DNA of 45,603 bases. It comes from Isotricha intestinalis (Eukaryota > Ciliophora > Litostomatea > Vestibuliferida > Isotrichidae). The stretch lies in contig JAJJLU010000439.1 of NCBI GenBank assembly GCA_023807065.1, positions 1 to 45,603 of the forward strand, in the 5' to 3' direction. Both the position numbers and the translations under genes were made by a program. The notes beneath the pieces were generated by a model. It was not told the DNA's origin. It saw only the letters and a list, made by a program, of their open reading frames with translations, and did not search any database. Positions 18,063 through 27,878 of this stretch are shown in pieces (the first letter of the stretch is position 1; the number at the start of each line of letters is the position of its first letter).

Positions 18063-20087
18063 ATGTCTAAGGATGATATTGCTACTGAGTTAATTAAAAC
18101 TATGGAATCTATTAATAAACAAGTACAAGCAGAAAGAAAAGAAAGAAAAGAAGAAAAAGAACAATTGTTAAGTTTGATTAAAAATTTAGAAGAAGAAATA
18201 CAAAAATTAAAAAATGATATTAAAATAAAAGAAAATGAAATTCAAAATTTAAAAAAAGAAAATGAAAATTTTAAAAATGAAAATGAAAGAGTAAAGAAAG
18301 AAAATGAGAATTTTACAAATGAAAATAATAATATTAAAAAATTAAATGAAGATATGAGAAAAGAAATAGAAAATTTAAAAAAAGAAAATGAAGAAAAGAG
18401 AAAAGAAAATGAAAATTTAAAAATAGAATATGAAAATATAAAAAAAGAAAATGAAGATTGGAAAAAAGAATTAAGTAAAGGAGTATTAATATATCAAGAT
18501 ACTTCCAAATTATTATTAGATATAGTTTTAGATTTTGTGAATAAAACATTTAATGTTCAATATTATATAAGTATTTTTGATTTATTAGAACAAAGTGAAA
18601 ATAATTTTGAAATATTAGAATTATTTTCAAAATTAAATTCATATGATAATTATTCAATTGATGATTATTTATTCAAATTCTTTAATAATCTTCAAAGTTA
18701 TATTAATATTAAAGGTCAAAATGCAAGTTTAGATGATTTTCTTTTACAAAAATGTTTTAAATTTAATAATTTAAAAACAAATTTAGAATTATTAAAGAAA
18801 ATAAGTAAAATTAATATTGGAAATGAAAAAAAAATACTTGAAATATATAAAGAAAAAAAAGATAATCAAATGAAATCTCTTTCAACTACTTTTGAATTAA
18901 TTAAAAGTAAATTATTGAAAAGTTCGTTAATTAATTTAAATAGTGAAAAACCAAATTTCTTTATAAATGAAAAAGGAAATGTAAAAGAAATAACAATAAA
19001 TATGAATGATGTAAATTTAATTAAATTTTATCCTTTATTTAAATACCAATTAAAAAATAAAATTCATAATATTCAATCTTTAACAGTAATAACATCATCG
19101 ATTAATGTTTTAGTTTTATATGAAATATTAATTAATTCAGAAAAATTAACATCTTTCAATTTAATATATGAAAAAAATGAAGAAAATAAAAATAAAGATA
19201 ATATTTCACTTTTAGGAGCTTTAGTTCCTAAAATTATAAATAAAATAAAAACTTTAACTTCATTTTCAATTTATAATATTCCAATTGAACAAAATGTAAT
19301 AAGAAATTTAAAAGATTGTTTGATGTTAAGTAATATAACAAGTTTAGGATTAAATTATACACAAATTCCTCAAAATAATTTTGATATTTTATCTCAATAC
19401 TTTAATAATAATAATAAATTAACTGAATTAATTTTATCAGGATTTAATTATGATATTCTTTCAATCTTAAATAATACAATATTTTCAAAAGAAAATAATT
19501 TAACTTCTTTAACTTTATCAGATAATAATTTAACAGAAGATAATATTCAAATGATATATGATTTATTAATTAAAAATCCAAAAATTAAAAAATTAAATTT
19601 ATCAAAAAATAATCTAACTCAAAAATCATGCACAATTCTAGGAGGATTATTAAATAAATCAAATTCAATTGAAGAAATAAATTTAAGTTCATGTGGCTTA
19701 ACAGGAGAAACTGTTCCTTTATTAATTAATAATAAAGGAAATTCAATATTTAAAAATGTTATTTTAGATAATAATGAAATTGGTGATATTGGTTTAGTTA
19801 TTGTTGGTAATTTTATTAAGAATTGCTCTAATTTAAATTTAATTTCCTTAAAAAATGTTTCTGGCTCTGATATGGGATTTAATCCTATTGTTAATAATAT
19901 TTTAAATACTAAAAGTCAAATTAAGATTATTCAATTTGAAAATAATAAATTAATTACTGAAAATTTAATTAAAGAAATTATTAAAAACTCTGAAAAATAT
20001 GATGAAAAAGGAATTGTTTTTTCTGTTGATGCTTCATGTATTAAAGATAAAAATAAAAAGTATAAATGCTTAAATTTAATTCAATGA
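18063..20087 (+). CDS. coiled-coil plus leucine-rich-repeat protein
   Basis: 674 aa. Residues about 15-140 are a long coiled coil with near-perfect heptads and repeated KKENENF/KKENEE units. A globular helical region follows (about 145-300). Residues about 320-650 hold leucine-rich repeats of the ribonuclease-inhibitor or NLR-like kind: LTSLTLSDNNLTEDNIQMIY, IKKLNLSKNNLTQKSCTILG, IEEINLSSCGLTGETVPLLI. LRRs are protein-binding scaffolds. No kinase, F-box or nucleotide-binding domain was seen. It ends in TGA, supporting TGA as stop. Likely a cytoplasmic scaffold; no more specific role can be claimed. Confidence 0.8.
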   Translation: MSKDDIATELIKTMESINKQVQAERKERKEEKEQLLSLIKNLEEEIQKLKNDIKIKENEIQNLKKENENFKNENERVKKENENFTNENNNIKKLNEDMRKEIENLKKENEEKRKENENLKIEYENIKKENEDWKKELSKGVLIYQDTSKLLLDIVLDFVNKTFNVQYYISIFDLLEQSENNFEILELFSKLNSYDNYSIDDYLFKFFNNLQSYINIKGQNASLDDFLLQKCFKFNNLKTNLELLKKISKINIGNEKKILEIYKEKKDNQMKSLSTTFELIKSKLLKSSLINLNSEKPNFFINEKGNVKEITINMNDVNLIKFYPLFKYQLKNKIHNIQSLTVITSSINVLVLYEILINSEKLTSFNLIYEKNEENKNKDNISLLGALVPKIINKIKTLTSFSIYNIPIEQNVIRNLKDCLMLSNITSLGLNYTQIPQNNFDILSQYFNNNNKLTELILSGFNYDILSILNNTIFSKENNLTSLTLSDNNLTEDNIQMIYDLLIKNPKIKKLNLSKNNLTQKSCTILGGLLNKSNSIEEINLSSCGLTGETVPLLINNKGNSIFKNVILDNNEIGDIGLVIVGNFIKNCSNLNLISLKNVSGSDMGFNPIVNNILNTKSQIKIIQFENNKLITENLIKEIIKNSEKYDEKGIVFSVDASCIKDKNKKYKCLNLIQ

Positions 20088-20677
20088 ATCTTTTAATATA
20101 TTATTAGAAAAAAATATTTAATTGAATTAAACATTTAAATTAAGCTTTTTTGAAGTAATTTTTTTATTTTAAATTATTATTATTATTTTAAAGAATTAAT
20201 AATAATAATTAACTTAATAAAAGTCTTTTTATTTTGATTTAAATAAATAAATAAGAAAAAAATCCCATTATTTAATAAATCTACAAGAAACAATAAAAAT
20301 TTACAATTTATAAACAGTATTTTTAATAAGTTTAATGTAAGTTTGTAAAAATTAAATTCTGCTGAAAAATATATCTTCATTTTCTATATTTTTTCTTTTT
20401 GATTTTTTAACTCATTCATTTTCTTTTTTACTTTGAATTTAAATATATTCTTTAAATATTACCCTCTTTTCTTTTTTCTTTTATTCAATTTTAAGTAAAA
20501 ACCATTTTATTATTTTTTTACGTATATTCTAAATTCATTTTTAATTCTATTTCTTTTAATTATTTTTTATTTTATTTATATTATTTGAATTAAAAAAAAC
20601 AACTAAAAAAAATATAAAAATATAAATCTAATTCTCTCAAGAAGAAAAAAAAAATTTATAAAAATAATTAAAAAAAA
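20088..20677. other. intergenic, 590 bp
   Basis: Between two plus-strand genes. A 65-codon minus frame (20183-20380) is Ile/Leu/Phe/Lys-rich with no recognisable motif and no supporting splice sites. It is treated as noise. Pyrimidine-rich around 20384-20560. No RNA gene recognised. Confidence 0.45.
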
Positions 20678-21751
20678 ATGAATGATATTCTCTCAATATT
20701 TTTATGTTGTAATCAAAAAACAATAAATTCACAAGAAACATTAATAAATCATATTCCAACACAGAAAATAAAAGACCTTCCAAACTCTCATAAAGTTCTA
20801 GAAGAAAAAAAAAAAAATTCATCAAAAAACTCAAGAAACAATCCTTTTGAACAAATACCGGAAACATCAGTAACAAATGAAAATATATCTCCAAGATTTA
20901 TAGAAAATGGTATAATAGAAGAAGAAAATAAATATGATATTTTAAAGAAAAAAAAATCTTCAGATTCAATAATTTCTTTTTCTAATTTTCCAATACATCA
21001 AATTTCAAATATTAAAGAAGAAGAAAAAGGTATTATAGGACCTAAAATATTATTAACTGGAGATTTATTTTTTGGAAAAGAAATAATAATAACAACCAAT
21101 GGAATGATTAATGGATTAAGAGAAAAAAATGATGGATTAACTTTTTTTGGTTTAAAAAATATTACTGATTATAGAGGAACTTATTATAATGATTTTGTTA
21201 TTAATTATCAATTAGAAGAAGAAGAAAAAAAAAGAAAAAAAAATGATTCTTCAACTGGAAGAGTTTTTAATTTATCTTATCAAAAAAAAACAAAAGATTT
21301 TTCATTATATATGATACATAATTCTATTATTATATATTATGAAATTAATAATTTTGTTTATTTTAATAATGATAAAGATTATTATTTATTATTAGGTAAT
21401 ATTTTCATTACTATTATTACTAAGAAAAATTCAAATGAAAATAATCCAAAAGAATTTGAAGTTGAAGTTGAAAATGAGGATGGAAAAAATGATATATTTC
21501 AATTTACTCAAAATGATTGTCCCATTTCTATTGGAAGAGCTGATTGTAAAATTTGTATTCAAAAACCTTCTATTTCTAAAGTTCATGGTATTATTGATTT
21601 TTCTAATGAATGTAAATTATTTTATTATAAAGATTCTGGAAGTACTAATGGATCTATTTTATTAGTTAAAGAAGATGATTATTTGAAGATTAAAGGAGAA
21701 ATGAATTTTAAACTTGAAAATATTCCTTTTAAAATTATGGAATTACCTTAA
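20678..21751 (+). CDS. FHA-domain protein
   Basis: 357 aa. A C-terminal forkhead-associated domain (about 282-357) shows the phosphothreonine-binding residues: SIGRAD (Gly-Arg near 286), SISKVHG (Ser and His near 300-303) and DSGSTNGS (Asn-Gly near 324). Residues about 120-250 may form a second beta-rich domain (KILLTGDLFFGKEIIITTNG). The N-terminus reads MNDILSIFLCCNQK, a hydrophobic stretch with a Cys pair that could be palmitoylated. FHA domains dock on phospho-Thr sites made by kinases such as CK1, CK2 or CDPK, all represented here, but any pairing is speculation. The ATG follows nine A bases. Confidence 0.82.
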   Translation: MNDILSIFLCCNQKTINSQETLINHIPTQKIKDLPNSHKVLEEKKKNSSKNSRNNPFEQIPETSVTNENISPRFIENGIIEEENKYDILKKKKSSDSIISFSNFPIHQISNIKEEEKGIIGPKILLTGDLFFGKEIIITTNGMINGLREKNDGLTFFGLKNITDYRGTYYNDFVINYQLEEEEKKRKKNDSSTGRVFNLSYQKKTKDFSLYMIHNSIIIYYEINNFVYFNNDKDYYLLLGNIFITIITKKNSNENNPKEFEVEVENEDGKNDIFQFTQNDCPISIGRADCKICIQKPSISKVHGIIDFSNECKLFYYKDSGSTNGSILLVKEDDYLKIKGEMNFKLENIPFKIMELP

Positions 21752-22634
21752 TCAATTATTTTTGGAATTTAAACAAAATCATAAATGCTTAAATATATAA
21801 CACGATTTTGTATATAGTATTCTTTTTGATGAATGTTTTATAATATTCTATTATATTTTATAATTTATATATTTATTTTGAAAGAGAAAATAAGTTTTAA
21901 ATTTGATTTATTATTTTAAATAAAAAGCGGAAAAAAGATGTTCAAAAAGGTAAATAATTTTTCATATAATTTTATATTTTTCCAAAAGTTGTTTTTAATG
22001 CTTTTTGAAAAAGTTAAACTTAAATTCTGTTTTATATAATTGAATAAAATACAAGGATTTACCTTTTTGTTAATGATGTTATAATTAATTAATTAAAAAA
22101 ATAATTATAATCACTAAAACTAATTTTTTAAAATATATTTTAGAATTTTTAAAAATTTGCTTATTTGAAAAAAGAATATTCTTATTAAATTAAAGAAAAG
22201 ATATATTATTTATATTTATTTTTCTATAACATAATAAAATGAAATAAAACAAATTATTATGATTATAAAGTATAATTGCTTTTTTATTATTCGAAAAATG
22301 GAACAGACCACATAATATAAAGAATAACACAATTATTTCGTAAAGACATTTTAAATAATAATAATCTAAATAATACATATAATTGTTTTATATTTTAATA
22401 TTATTTACACAAATATTAATATTAATATTGATAATAGAAATTCAAAAAATTATCATTAATAAGAAATTTAAAATTAAATTATTTTTATAAATTTAGAATC
22501 AACTTTAAATCCATTCATTAAGAAAAGTAATAATGTATAATCCAAAGAAAATTTATTTGTTCAAGAATCAAAATTTGTTTAAATATTATAATATTATTAT
22601 AAATAAAAAGATGAAAAAAAATAATAAATATATT
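21752..22634. other. intergenic, 883 bp, with a 13-bp inverted repeat
   Basis: No supported gene. caaaaaggtaaat (21943-21955) is repeated in inverted form at 22057-22069, with a 101-nt spacer that itself holds a small hairpin (cttttt/aaaaag). A 62-codon minus frame (22190-22378) has somewhat more varied residues than the background but no motif. This is the longest gene-free stretch in the window. Confidence 0.45.
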
Positions 22635-24398
22635 TTATATTTTTATATTTGATTTTCCTCTTGCAGTTTTAGGTTTAGGAAATATTTTTTCACAATTATT
22701 TTTATTTTTACTATTTCTATTACTTTTAACTTTAATTGTATTATTAGGACTTAAATTTTCACATAATCCTAAAATTTTATTAAAATCTTTAATTTGAATT
22801 CCTTTAACTAATTTTTTTTTATTCGAAAGAATTTTAGAATTTAAATCTTTTAATTTTTTAATTTTTGTTTTAAAATCATATTGAGTATAATTAACATTAT
22901 CATTATTTTTACTTCTATCATTACTTAAACAAGTTTTATGAGATATTGTTTTATAATTTACTTTTTGAAAAAGAGTATTATTTGTATTTTGTCTAGAAGA
23001 AGAATTATTATTGAAAGAATTAAAACTATGTGTTATTCTTGCTATCTTTTTTAATTTTTCTCTTATTAATGAAGAAGAAGTTGAATTATTATTTAAAAAA
23101 AAATCTTTTGAATTTAAAAGATTATCATTAATTCTTTCTTCTTTTTTAATTCTATTAGCTTTAGGACTTAAAATACTTCTATATTTATTTTTTTGAATAT
23201 TTATTTTAGTTGTATTATTTAAAGTAATATTTTTAGATATTGAATTTGTATGAGAAGTAAAATTAGTTTTTGCATTTATAGAATTTTTATTTCTTTTTCT
23301 ATATATTTTATTCTTTAATACCTTTAAATTGTTTTTTGAATCTAATTTTTCATTTTCATTTCCTTTTCCTATACTAGAATTATTTGTATAATTATTGGGA
23401 TTTGTATTAATATTTATATTTATGTTTACTTTTATTTTATTTATAAATTCATTTATTTCTCCTTTTGAAGATTTTTTCCTATGATAATATGGATAAATAT
23501 TATTAAAACTTTGATTATCCTTAGAATTTTTATTAGTTTTTTTATTTTTTGAATTTCCTGTTGAAACACTTAAAGTTTTTTTATGACTATTAGAATTTAT
23601 TAATTGAATATCTTTAAATAAATTTTTTTTTTTATTTTTTTCTAACCTATTATTTTTTGTTATTGTGTTCATATTTTTTCCACAAAGTTGAAAAAGTTTA
23701 CCTGCTGTATTTTTATTATTATTAATTTTTTTAATATTATTCTTATGATTTAAGTTATCATTCTCATAACTAATATCATTGTAAATTTGATTTTCACTTT
23801 TCTTAATTTCTTTAATAATTTTATTAAAATCTTCTTGAGTTTTTTCAGAATTTTCAAAATTTTTATTAATACCAAATAATAAATTATATAAATCTTCACT
23901 TTTATTTACAATAGAATTATAAATTTCAGTATTAAAAACTAATTCATCTTTCTCATTATTTTTTTTATTATTCTTAACTTTTTTACTATCTTTTTTCCTT
24001 TCTTTAGATTCTTCAACTTGTTGTTGATCAATCATTCTTTGTTTTTTATGAATATTTTTATATATATATTTAGCTTCTGGTAAAATAGTATAATTAGGAT
24101 AAATTCTAGAATAAGTTTCATAATATTCATAAAATTTAGGAAGTCTAATTGAAGATTCTATTGAATTATAATATCTTTTTAAAAATTCTGAAATATCATC
24201 AGATATTAAATAATCTTTAAATGTTGCAACTATATGTGATTTTTCATTATATATTATATTATTTATTACTACTGTTCCATAGGTGAATTGATCAATATAA
24301 TATTTATATTTAAAACTGAAGAATATGAATTTTTCTAATAATGATTTATTTATAATTTTTGCATTTTTGAAACATGTCAAAAATTCATTTACTTTCAT
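22635..24398 (-). CDS. hypothetical Asn/Lys-rich protein with ordered N-terminus
   Basis: 587 aa. Residues 1-130 look folded: MKVNEFLTCFKNAKIINKSL at the start, then a segment with aromatic and charged residues well spaced (FLKRYYNSIESSIRLPKFY, YYETYSRIYPNYTILPEAKY, IYKNIHKKQRMIDQQQ). I believe similar N-terminal segments occur in other ciliate proteins of unknown function, but I cannot confirm this without a search. Residues 130-587 are disordered, Asn/Lys/Ser-rich, with a conserved-looking patch near 535-560 (LVKGIQIKDFNKILGLCENL). No catalytic motif, TM segment or signal peptide. Function unknown. Confidence 0.68.
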   Translation of the reverse strand: MKVNEFLTCFKNAKIINKSLLEKFIFFSFKYKYYIDQFTYGTVVINNIIYNEKSHIVATFKDYLISDDISEFLKRYYNSIESSIRLPKFYEYYETYSRIYPNYTILPEAKYIYKNIHKKQRMIDQQQVEESKERKKDSKKVKNNKKNNEKDELVFNTEIYNSIVNKSEDLYNLLFGINKNFENSEKTQEDFNKIIKEIKKSENQIYNDISYENDNLNHKNNIKKINNNKNTAGKLFQLCGKNMNTITKNNRLEKNKKKNLFKDIQLINSNSHKKTLSVSTGNSKNKKTNKNSKDNQSFNNIYPYYHRKKSSKGEINEFINKIKVNINININTNPNNYTNNSSIGKGNENEKLDSKNNLKVLKNKIYRKRNKNSINAKTNFTSHTNSISKNITLNNTTKINIQKNKYRSILSPKANRIKKEERINDNLLNSKDFFLNNNSTSSSLIREKLKKIARITHSFNSFNNNSSSRQNTNNTLFQKVNYKTISHKTCLSNDRSKNNDNVNYTQYDFKTKIKKLKDLNSKILSNKKKLVKGIQIKDFNKILGLCENLSPNNTIKVKSNRNSKNKNNCEKIFPKPKTARGKSNIKI

Positions 24399-24848
24399 TT
24401 TTATTTTTTTCTAAATTTAATTTTAAAATTAGTTATTATATTTATGGTAATTAAATTTAATTTTTTTATTTCAAAAAAAAATTAAATAAAGGGATTAAAT
24501 ACTAAAAATTGTAAAAAAAATGATTTAGAATTTTTTCTAATTTATTAATAATCAAAAAAAGCACTAATCGATAGGACATTAATTTATTAAATTTAAATCA
24601 TAGGAATTTTATAAGTAATATCATTAATAAAAATGTTTTAGAATATTTTTAATAAATTGAATTTTTAATTGCATATTATATAAGATTTTAAATAAATAAA
24701 TCAAAAAATATATTTAGTTATTACTTTCTTATTTCTTTGATTATAAATTCAATAAAGTTAAAATAACATATATATAAAAAATATTTAAATAAAAATTACA
24801 TTATTTTAATTAATTTAATTTAAATTTTATTATTTATTTACCTTATTA
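24399..24848. promoter_or_regulatory. divergent intergenic region, 450 bp
   Basis: Between divergent starts at 24398 (minus) and 24849 (plus). A/T-rich with no frame and no RNA gene seen. It must hold both promoters; no element can be named. Confidence 0.4.
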
Positions 24849-25120
24849 ATGTCGGTTCAAAATATTTTAAATAATCCAAAAAGAATTGATAAAATAGCAA
24901 AAAAAGTATTTAATAGTGTTGATAAAGAGGGTTCAGGTTTAATAGATATGAATGAATTAGAAAAAGTAATGGTTACAATATCTTCTGATTTAGATTTACC
25001 AATGCTTTCTCATAATGAAGTAAAAGAAGTTTTTAATATGTTAGTTCAGATAACAGTACTATGATATCTTATAAAGAATTTAGAGTTTTAATTGCTGGAA
25101 TTCTTGAATCTTTTGACTAA
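24849..25120 (+). CDS. small two-EF-hand calcium-binding protein, one-base frame break
   Basis: The first frame gives SVQNILNNPKRID and one canonical EF-hand loop, DKEGSGLIDMNE (about 25-36). It then breaks after HNEVKEVFNML near 25041 and would end at a TGA. One frame back, the sequence immediately gives DNSTMISYKEFRVLIAGILE and a TAA at 25118-25120. This completes a second EF-hand whose first loop residues are lost at the break (gttca where six bases are expected). With one added base the protein would be 90 aa, a calmodulin-lobe- or S100-sized EF-hand pair. No GT-AG intron repairs the frame without destroying the loop. A base missing from the assembly or a recent one-base deletion is the simplest reading. 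Confidence 0.65.
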
Positions 25121-25367
25121 TTAAATTAAAGCATCATTTATATGTCATCTATTATTTATTTTCTGAATTATATCTATTATAATTATATTCTCTTAGTTAT
25201 ATTTTAATTATAATAATCTATATGAAATGACACATTAATATATTATTATTTTAGAATACTTTATTTATTTATTTCTATTTTTTTATATGAGCATAAAATT
25301 TTTTATTATAAATATATTTGTATTATATAATATAAAGCAAATTTCAATTGTTATATTTTAATTAATA

Positions 25368-25784
25368 ATGTACAAAAAAGAACTAAATAAATCTAACAAT
25401 TTGAATATTGCATTTTATGATATTTCTAAAGAAATATGTAACAATAACAATAATGAACATCAATATTTTCTCTATAATGATAAATTACGGATTTTTTGCT
25501 TAATAATTGATGAAGAAGAAAAATATGAAAATATATCAAAACAATCAATGATAAATATTTTTACGTTGTGTAAAAAATTGAAAATAAAATCTATTTTCTT
25601 ATTAATAAATGAAAAAAATAAAGATATTCTAAAAATAATAAAAATTATAAAGTTAATAGGATTTAAAAAAGAAAATATATTGAAATCAACTTTATTAAAT
25701 GATGGAAACACTTATTTAATTTTCAAAATAAATGTTGAAAAAGAAATAGAAAATAATGATGAAATAGAAGATATAGATTTTTAA
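25368..25784 (+). CDS. ornithine decarboxylase antizyme-like protein (tentative)
   Basis: 138 aa. Residues about 57-120 line up with the antizyme core. SKQSMINIFTLCKKLKIKSI corresponds to the family's serine-rich turn and helix. FLLINEKNKDI corresponds to the strand VFICFHKNRED. LIGF (96-99) corresponds to the FLGF motif, and NTYLIFKINVEKE to the last strand (CFMAYTFERE). Spacing is almost residue for residue, although identity is low. Antizymes bind ornithine decarboxylase, send it to the proteasome and damp polyamine uptake. They are normally made by +1 frameshifting in response to polyamines. Here the core is open from an in-frame ATG, with no overlapping upstream ORF that a +1 shift would join. 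The acidic tail (EIENNDEIEDIDF) is as in many antizymes. The fold assignment is inference; a GNAT-like or unrelated small protein is the alternative. Confidence 0.45.
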   Translation: MYKKELNKSNNLNIAFYDISKEICNNNNNEHQYFLYNDKLRIFCLIIDEEEKYENISKQSMINIFTLCKKLKIKSIFLLINEKNKDILKIIKIIKLIGFKKENILKSTLLNDGNTYLIFKINVEKEIENNDEIEDIDF

Positions 25785-25899
25785 AGTTTATTTATAAATA
25801 AGTAATTAATTTTGTTATTTTTAATAAAATTATAAAATTATATTTTAATATATAAAATAATATTATTTACACAAACTATAAGTATAATTTTTTTAATTA

Positions 25900-27696
25900 A
25901 TGGAAATTAAAATTCAATTTCTTGAAATAAATCCTTCCATTAATGAAATGAAAACATCAACAACAGATAATTTTTCCATACTTCTTTTATATGATATACT
26001 TAAAATTATAATACCAAATTTAGAAAAAAATATGAATAAAAAGGAAATTTCAATATTTAATGTTATAAATTTAAAAAAATCTTTTTCTATAAAATTATAT
26101 TTCTTTAAAAACTCAAGTTTAATAGGAATAAGTGAATTTACTCCTTTTAATGAAATAAAATGGATTAATGTATCTAATTCTACAAATAATCAAAATGAAA
26201 ATAATAATTTATTAAAACTTAAAGTAAATATAAAATGTTCAACTCTTAGAAATGGAAAAAATACAAATCATAAAAAAAATCAATCATTATTAACACCAAA
26301 AATTAAAAAAGAAAAATTATTTTCTTCAAATACTTTTCAGAAAAAATTATCTACTAATTATAATAACAATAATTCAAATAATTTAATTTTTTCTTCACAT
26401 AAAATAAATAAAAATTATTTCCGTAATAATTTTTCTATTCAAGAAGAATTTAATTTAACTGATTTAACACCTCAATCAACTAATAATACAAATTTAATGA
26501 AAGAAAAAAATATCTTTAAATCTCAAAGTCCTATTTCTTCTATACATTATAATAAAATAGTACCTAAAACAAATAGAAAAAAATATAGTAATTTAAGAAT
26601 GAAGAGTCCTCCTTTAAGTAGAAAAGAAGATATAAATTCTTCACTTAAATATAATAAAAATAAAAGCCAGAATATTATTAAAATTGAAGAAACTGAAAAA
26701 TATAAAAATTATTTTAATAATAAACCTTTTTATACTAATAAAATAGATTGTCATAAATTAGAAAATGAAATTATTGATAATGACTTTAGAAAAACTTTAA
26801 AAGATGATGATATAATAATGGAAGATAATAATATTCATAATATAAAAATTAATAATTTAAATATTGACATTAATAAAAGTTTAAATTCTTTTTCTTTTAT
26901 CCCAAGTGAAGATGAAAACTTTTCTTTAGATTCAGATTCTCAATTTAATAAAGAAAAAATAAATTTATCTGTTAATACATTTAATACTGTTAAAAATGAT
27001 TTTTTAATTTTTTATAAGAAAGATTATTTAAATTCAATTACTAAAGAAAGTTTATTTTTAGAAACTCAATTAATGATTGATAAAATATTTGAACTACAAA
27101 ATATTTTTCATCAACAATTTAACTTATTAAATAAAAAAAATATAAAATATAAATATTCTCATGATTGTTATAGTGAAAAGTATTTTAATATGTTAAAAAA
27201 ATATAATAGATTAAGAGAAAAAAATAAAAGAATTGATATTAATAAATTTAAATATGATATTAAAAATCCAAATTTAAAAAAAGAAAAAATGATAGAAATG
27301 TTTAAAAATGAATTTAAAATTTGGAATAAAATGATGAATACTCAAAATAAAAACTCAAATTTAAATAAATCAAGGAAAAAATTAATATTTAAATTACTGA
27401 TTCCAATATTAATAAATTATAAGAATAAATTATCAATATTACAAAAAAAATTTCTAAATGATTTAATGGAAAAAACTCCATTAAATAATTCTTTAAATGA
27501 TTTAAATAAAGGTGATAATAAATATTTGAAGAATACTTTTAGTGGAGATTTATTTAATTCTTCAATAATTAAATCAGTTTTTTTGGAAACTCCTTTAAGT
27601 CCACATTTATCGAATAAAAATAATTTTAAAAGAGAAGATAAAATGTTAAAAACTTATAAACCAAAAAAAAAAATATCAAACATGATTAAAAAATAA
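25900..27696 (+). CDS. hypothetical protein with possible N-terminal C2-like domain
   Basis: 598 aa. Residues 1-115 look like a beta-rich domain (MEIKIQFLEINPSINEM, SFSIKLYFFKNSSLIGISEF, then LLKLKVNIKCSTL), suggestive of a C2-type fold without visible calcium ligands. Residues about 116-340 are Asn/Ser/Lys-rich linker with SPP/TP-type sites (KSQSPISS, MKSPPLSRK). Residues about 350-500 are helical with coiled-coil character (FLETQLMIDKIFELQNIFHQ, MLKKYNRLREKNKR). The C-terminus is basic (KPKKKISNMIKK). No family recognised. The C2 plus coiled-coil layout would fit a ciliary or membrane-tethering protein, but this is speculation. Confidence 0.65.
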   Translation: MEIKIQFLEINPSINEMKTSTTDNFSILLLYDILKIIIPNLEKNMNKKEISIFNVINLKKSFSIKLYFFKNSSLIGISEFTPFNEIKWINVSNSTNNQNENNNLLKLKVNIKCSTLRNGKNTNHKKNQSLLTPKIKKEKLFSSNTFQKKLSTNYNNNNSNNLIFSSHKINKNYFRNNFSIQEEFNLTDLTPQSTNNTNLMKEKNIFKSQSPISSIHYNKIVPKTNRKKYSNLRMKSPPLSRKEDINSSLKYNKNKSQNIIKIEETEKYKNYFNNKPFYTNKIDCHKLENEIIDNDFRKTLKDDDIIMEDNNIHNIKINNLNIDINKSLNSFSFIPSEDENFSLDSDSQFNKEKINLSVNTFNTVKNDFLIFYKKDYLNSITKESLFLETQLMIDKIFELQNIFHQQFNLLNKKNIKYKYSHDCYSEKYFNMLKKYNRLREKNKRIDINKFKYDIKNPNLKKEKMIEMFKNEFKIWNKMMNTQNKNSNLNKSRKKLIFKLLIPILINYKNKLSILQKKFLNDLMEKTPLNNSLNDLNKGDNKYLKNTFSGDLFNSSIIKSVFLETPLSPHLSNKNNFKREDKMLKTYKPKKKISNMIKK

Positions 27697-27878
27697 CTTA
27701 AATGAAATATTAATTATTAATCTTATATATTAGATTTATAAATATAGGACTTAAATTTTTTGAAAAGAATTTTGAAATAAGAATAACTATAATTATATTA
27801 ATTATATTAAAAACATGAAAAAATTTATTTAAAAAATAAAATTTGTTCTTTAAAACTTAAATAACTAAAATAATATTT

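Noticed and set aside
20183..20380. 65-codon minus ORF
   Set aside because: No motif, no upstream exon with usable splice sites, A/T-noise composition.
22190..22378. 62-codon minus ORF with a hydrophobic stretch
   Set aside because: Residues are slightly more varied than background, but there is no family, no splice extension and nothing else supporting it. It could be a gene relic.
24990..25070. Intron repairing the EF-hand frame
   Set aside because: GT-AG pairs of 16, 21, 25, 28, 30 and 37 nt leave the frame wrong. The 17-nt choice restores the frame but deletes the calcium loop.
25287..25358. Upstream ORF that could be an antizyme ORF1
   Set aside because: It is in the same frame as the antizyme-like ORF and ends in TAA before it, so a +1 shift would not join them; composition is A/T noise.
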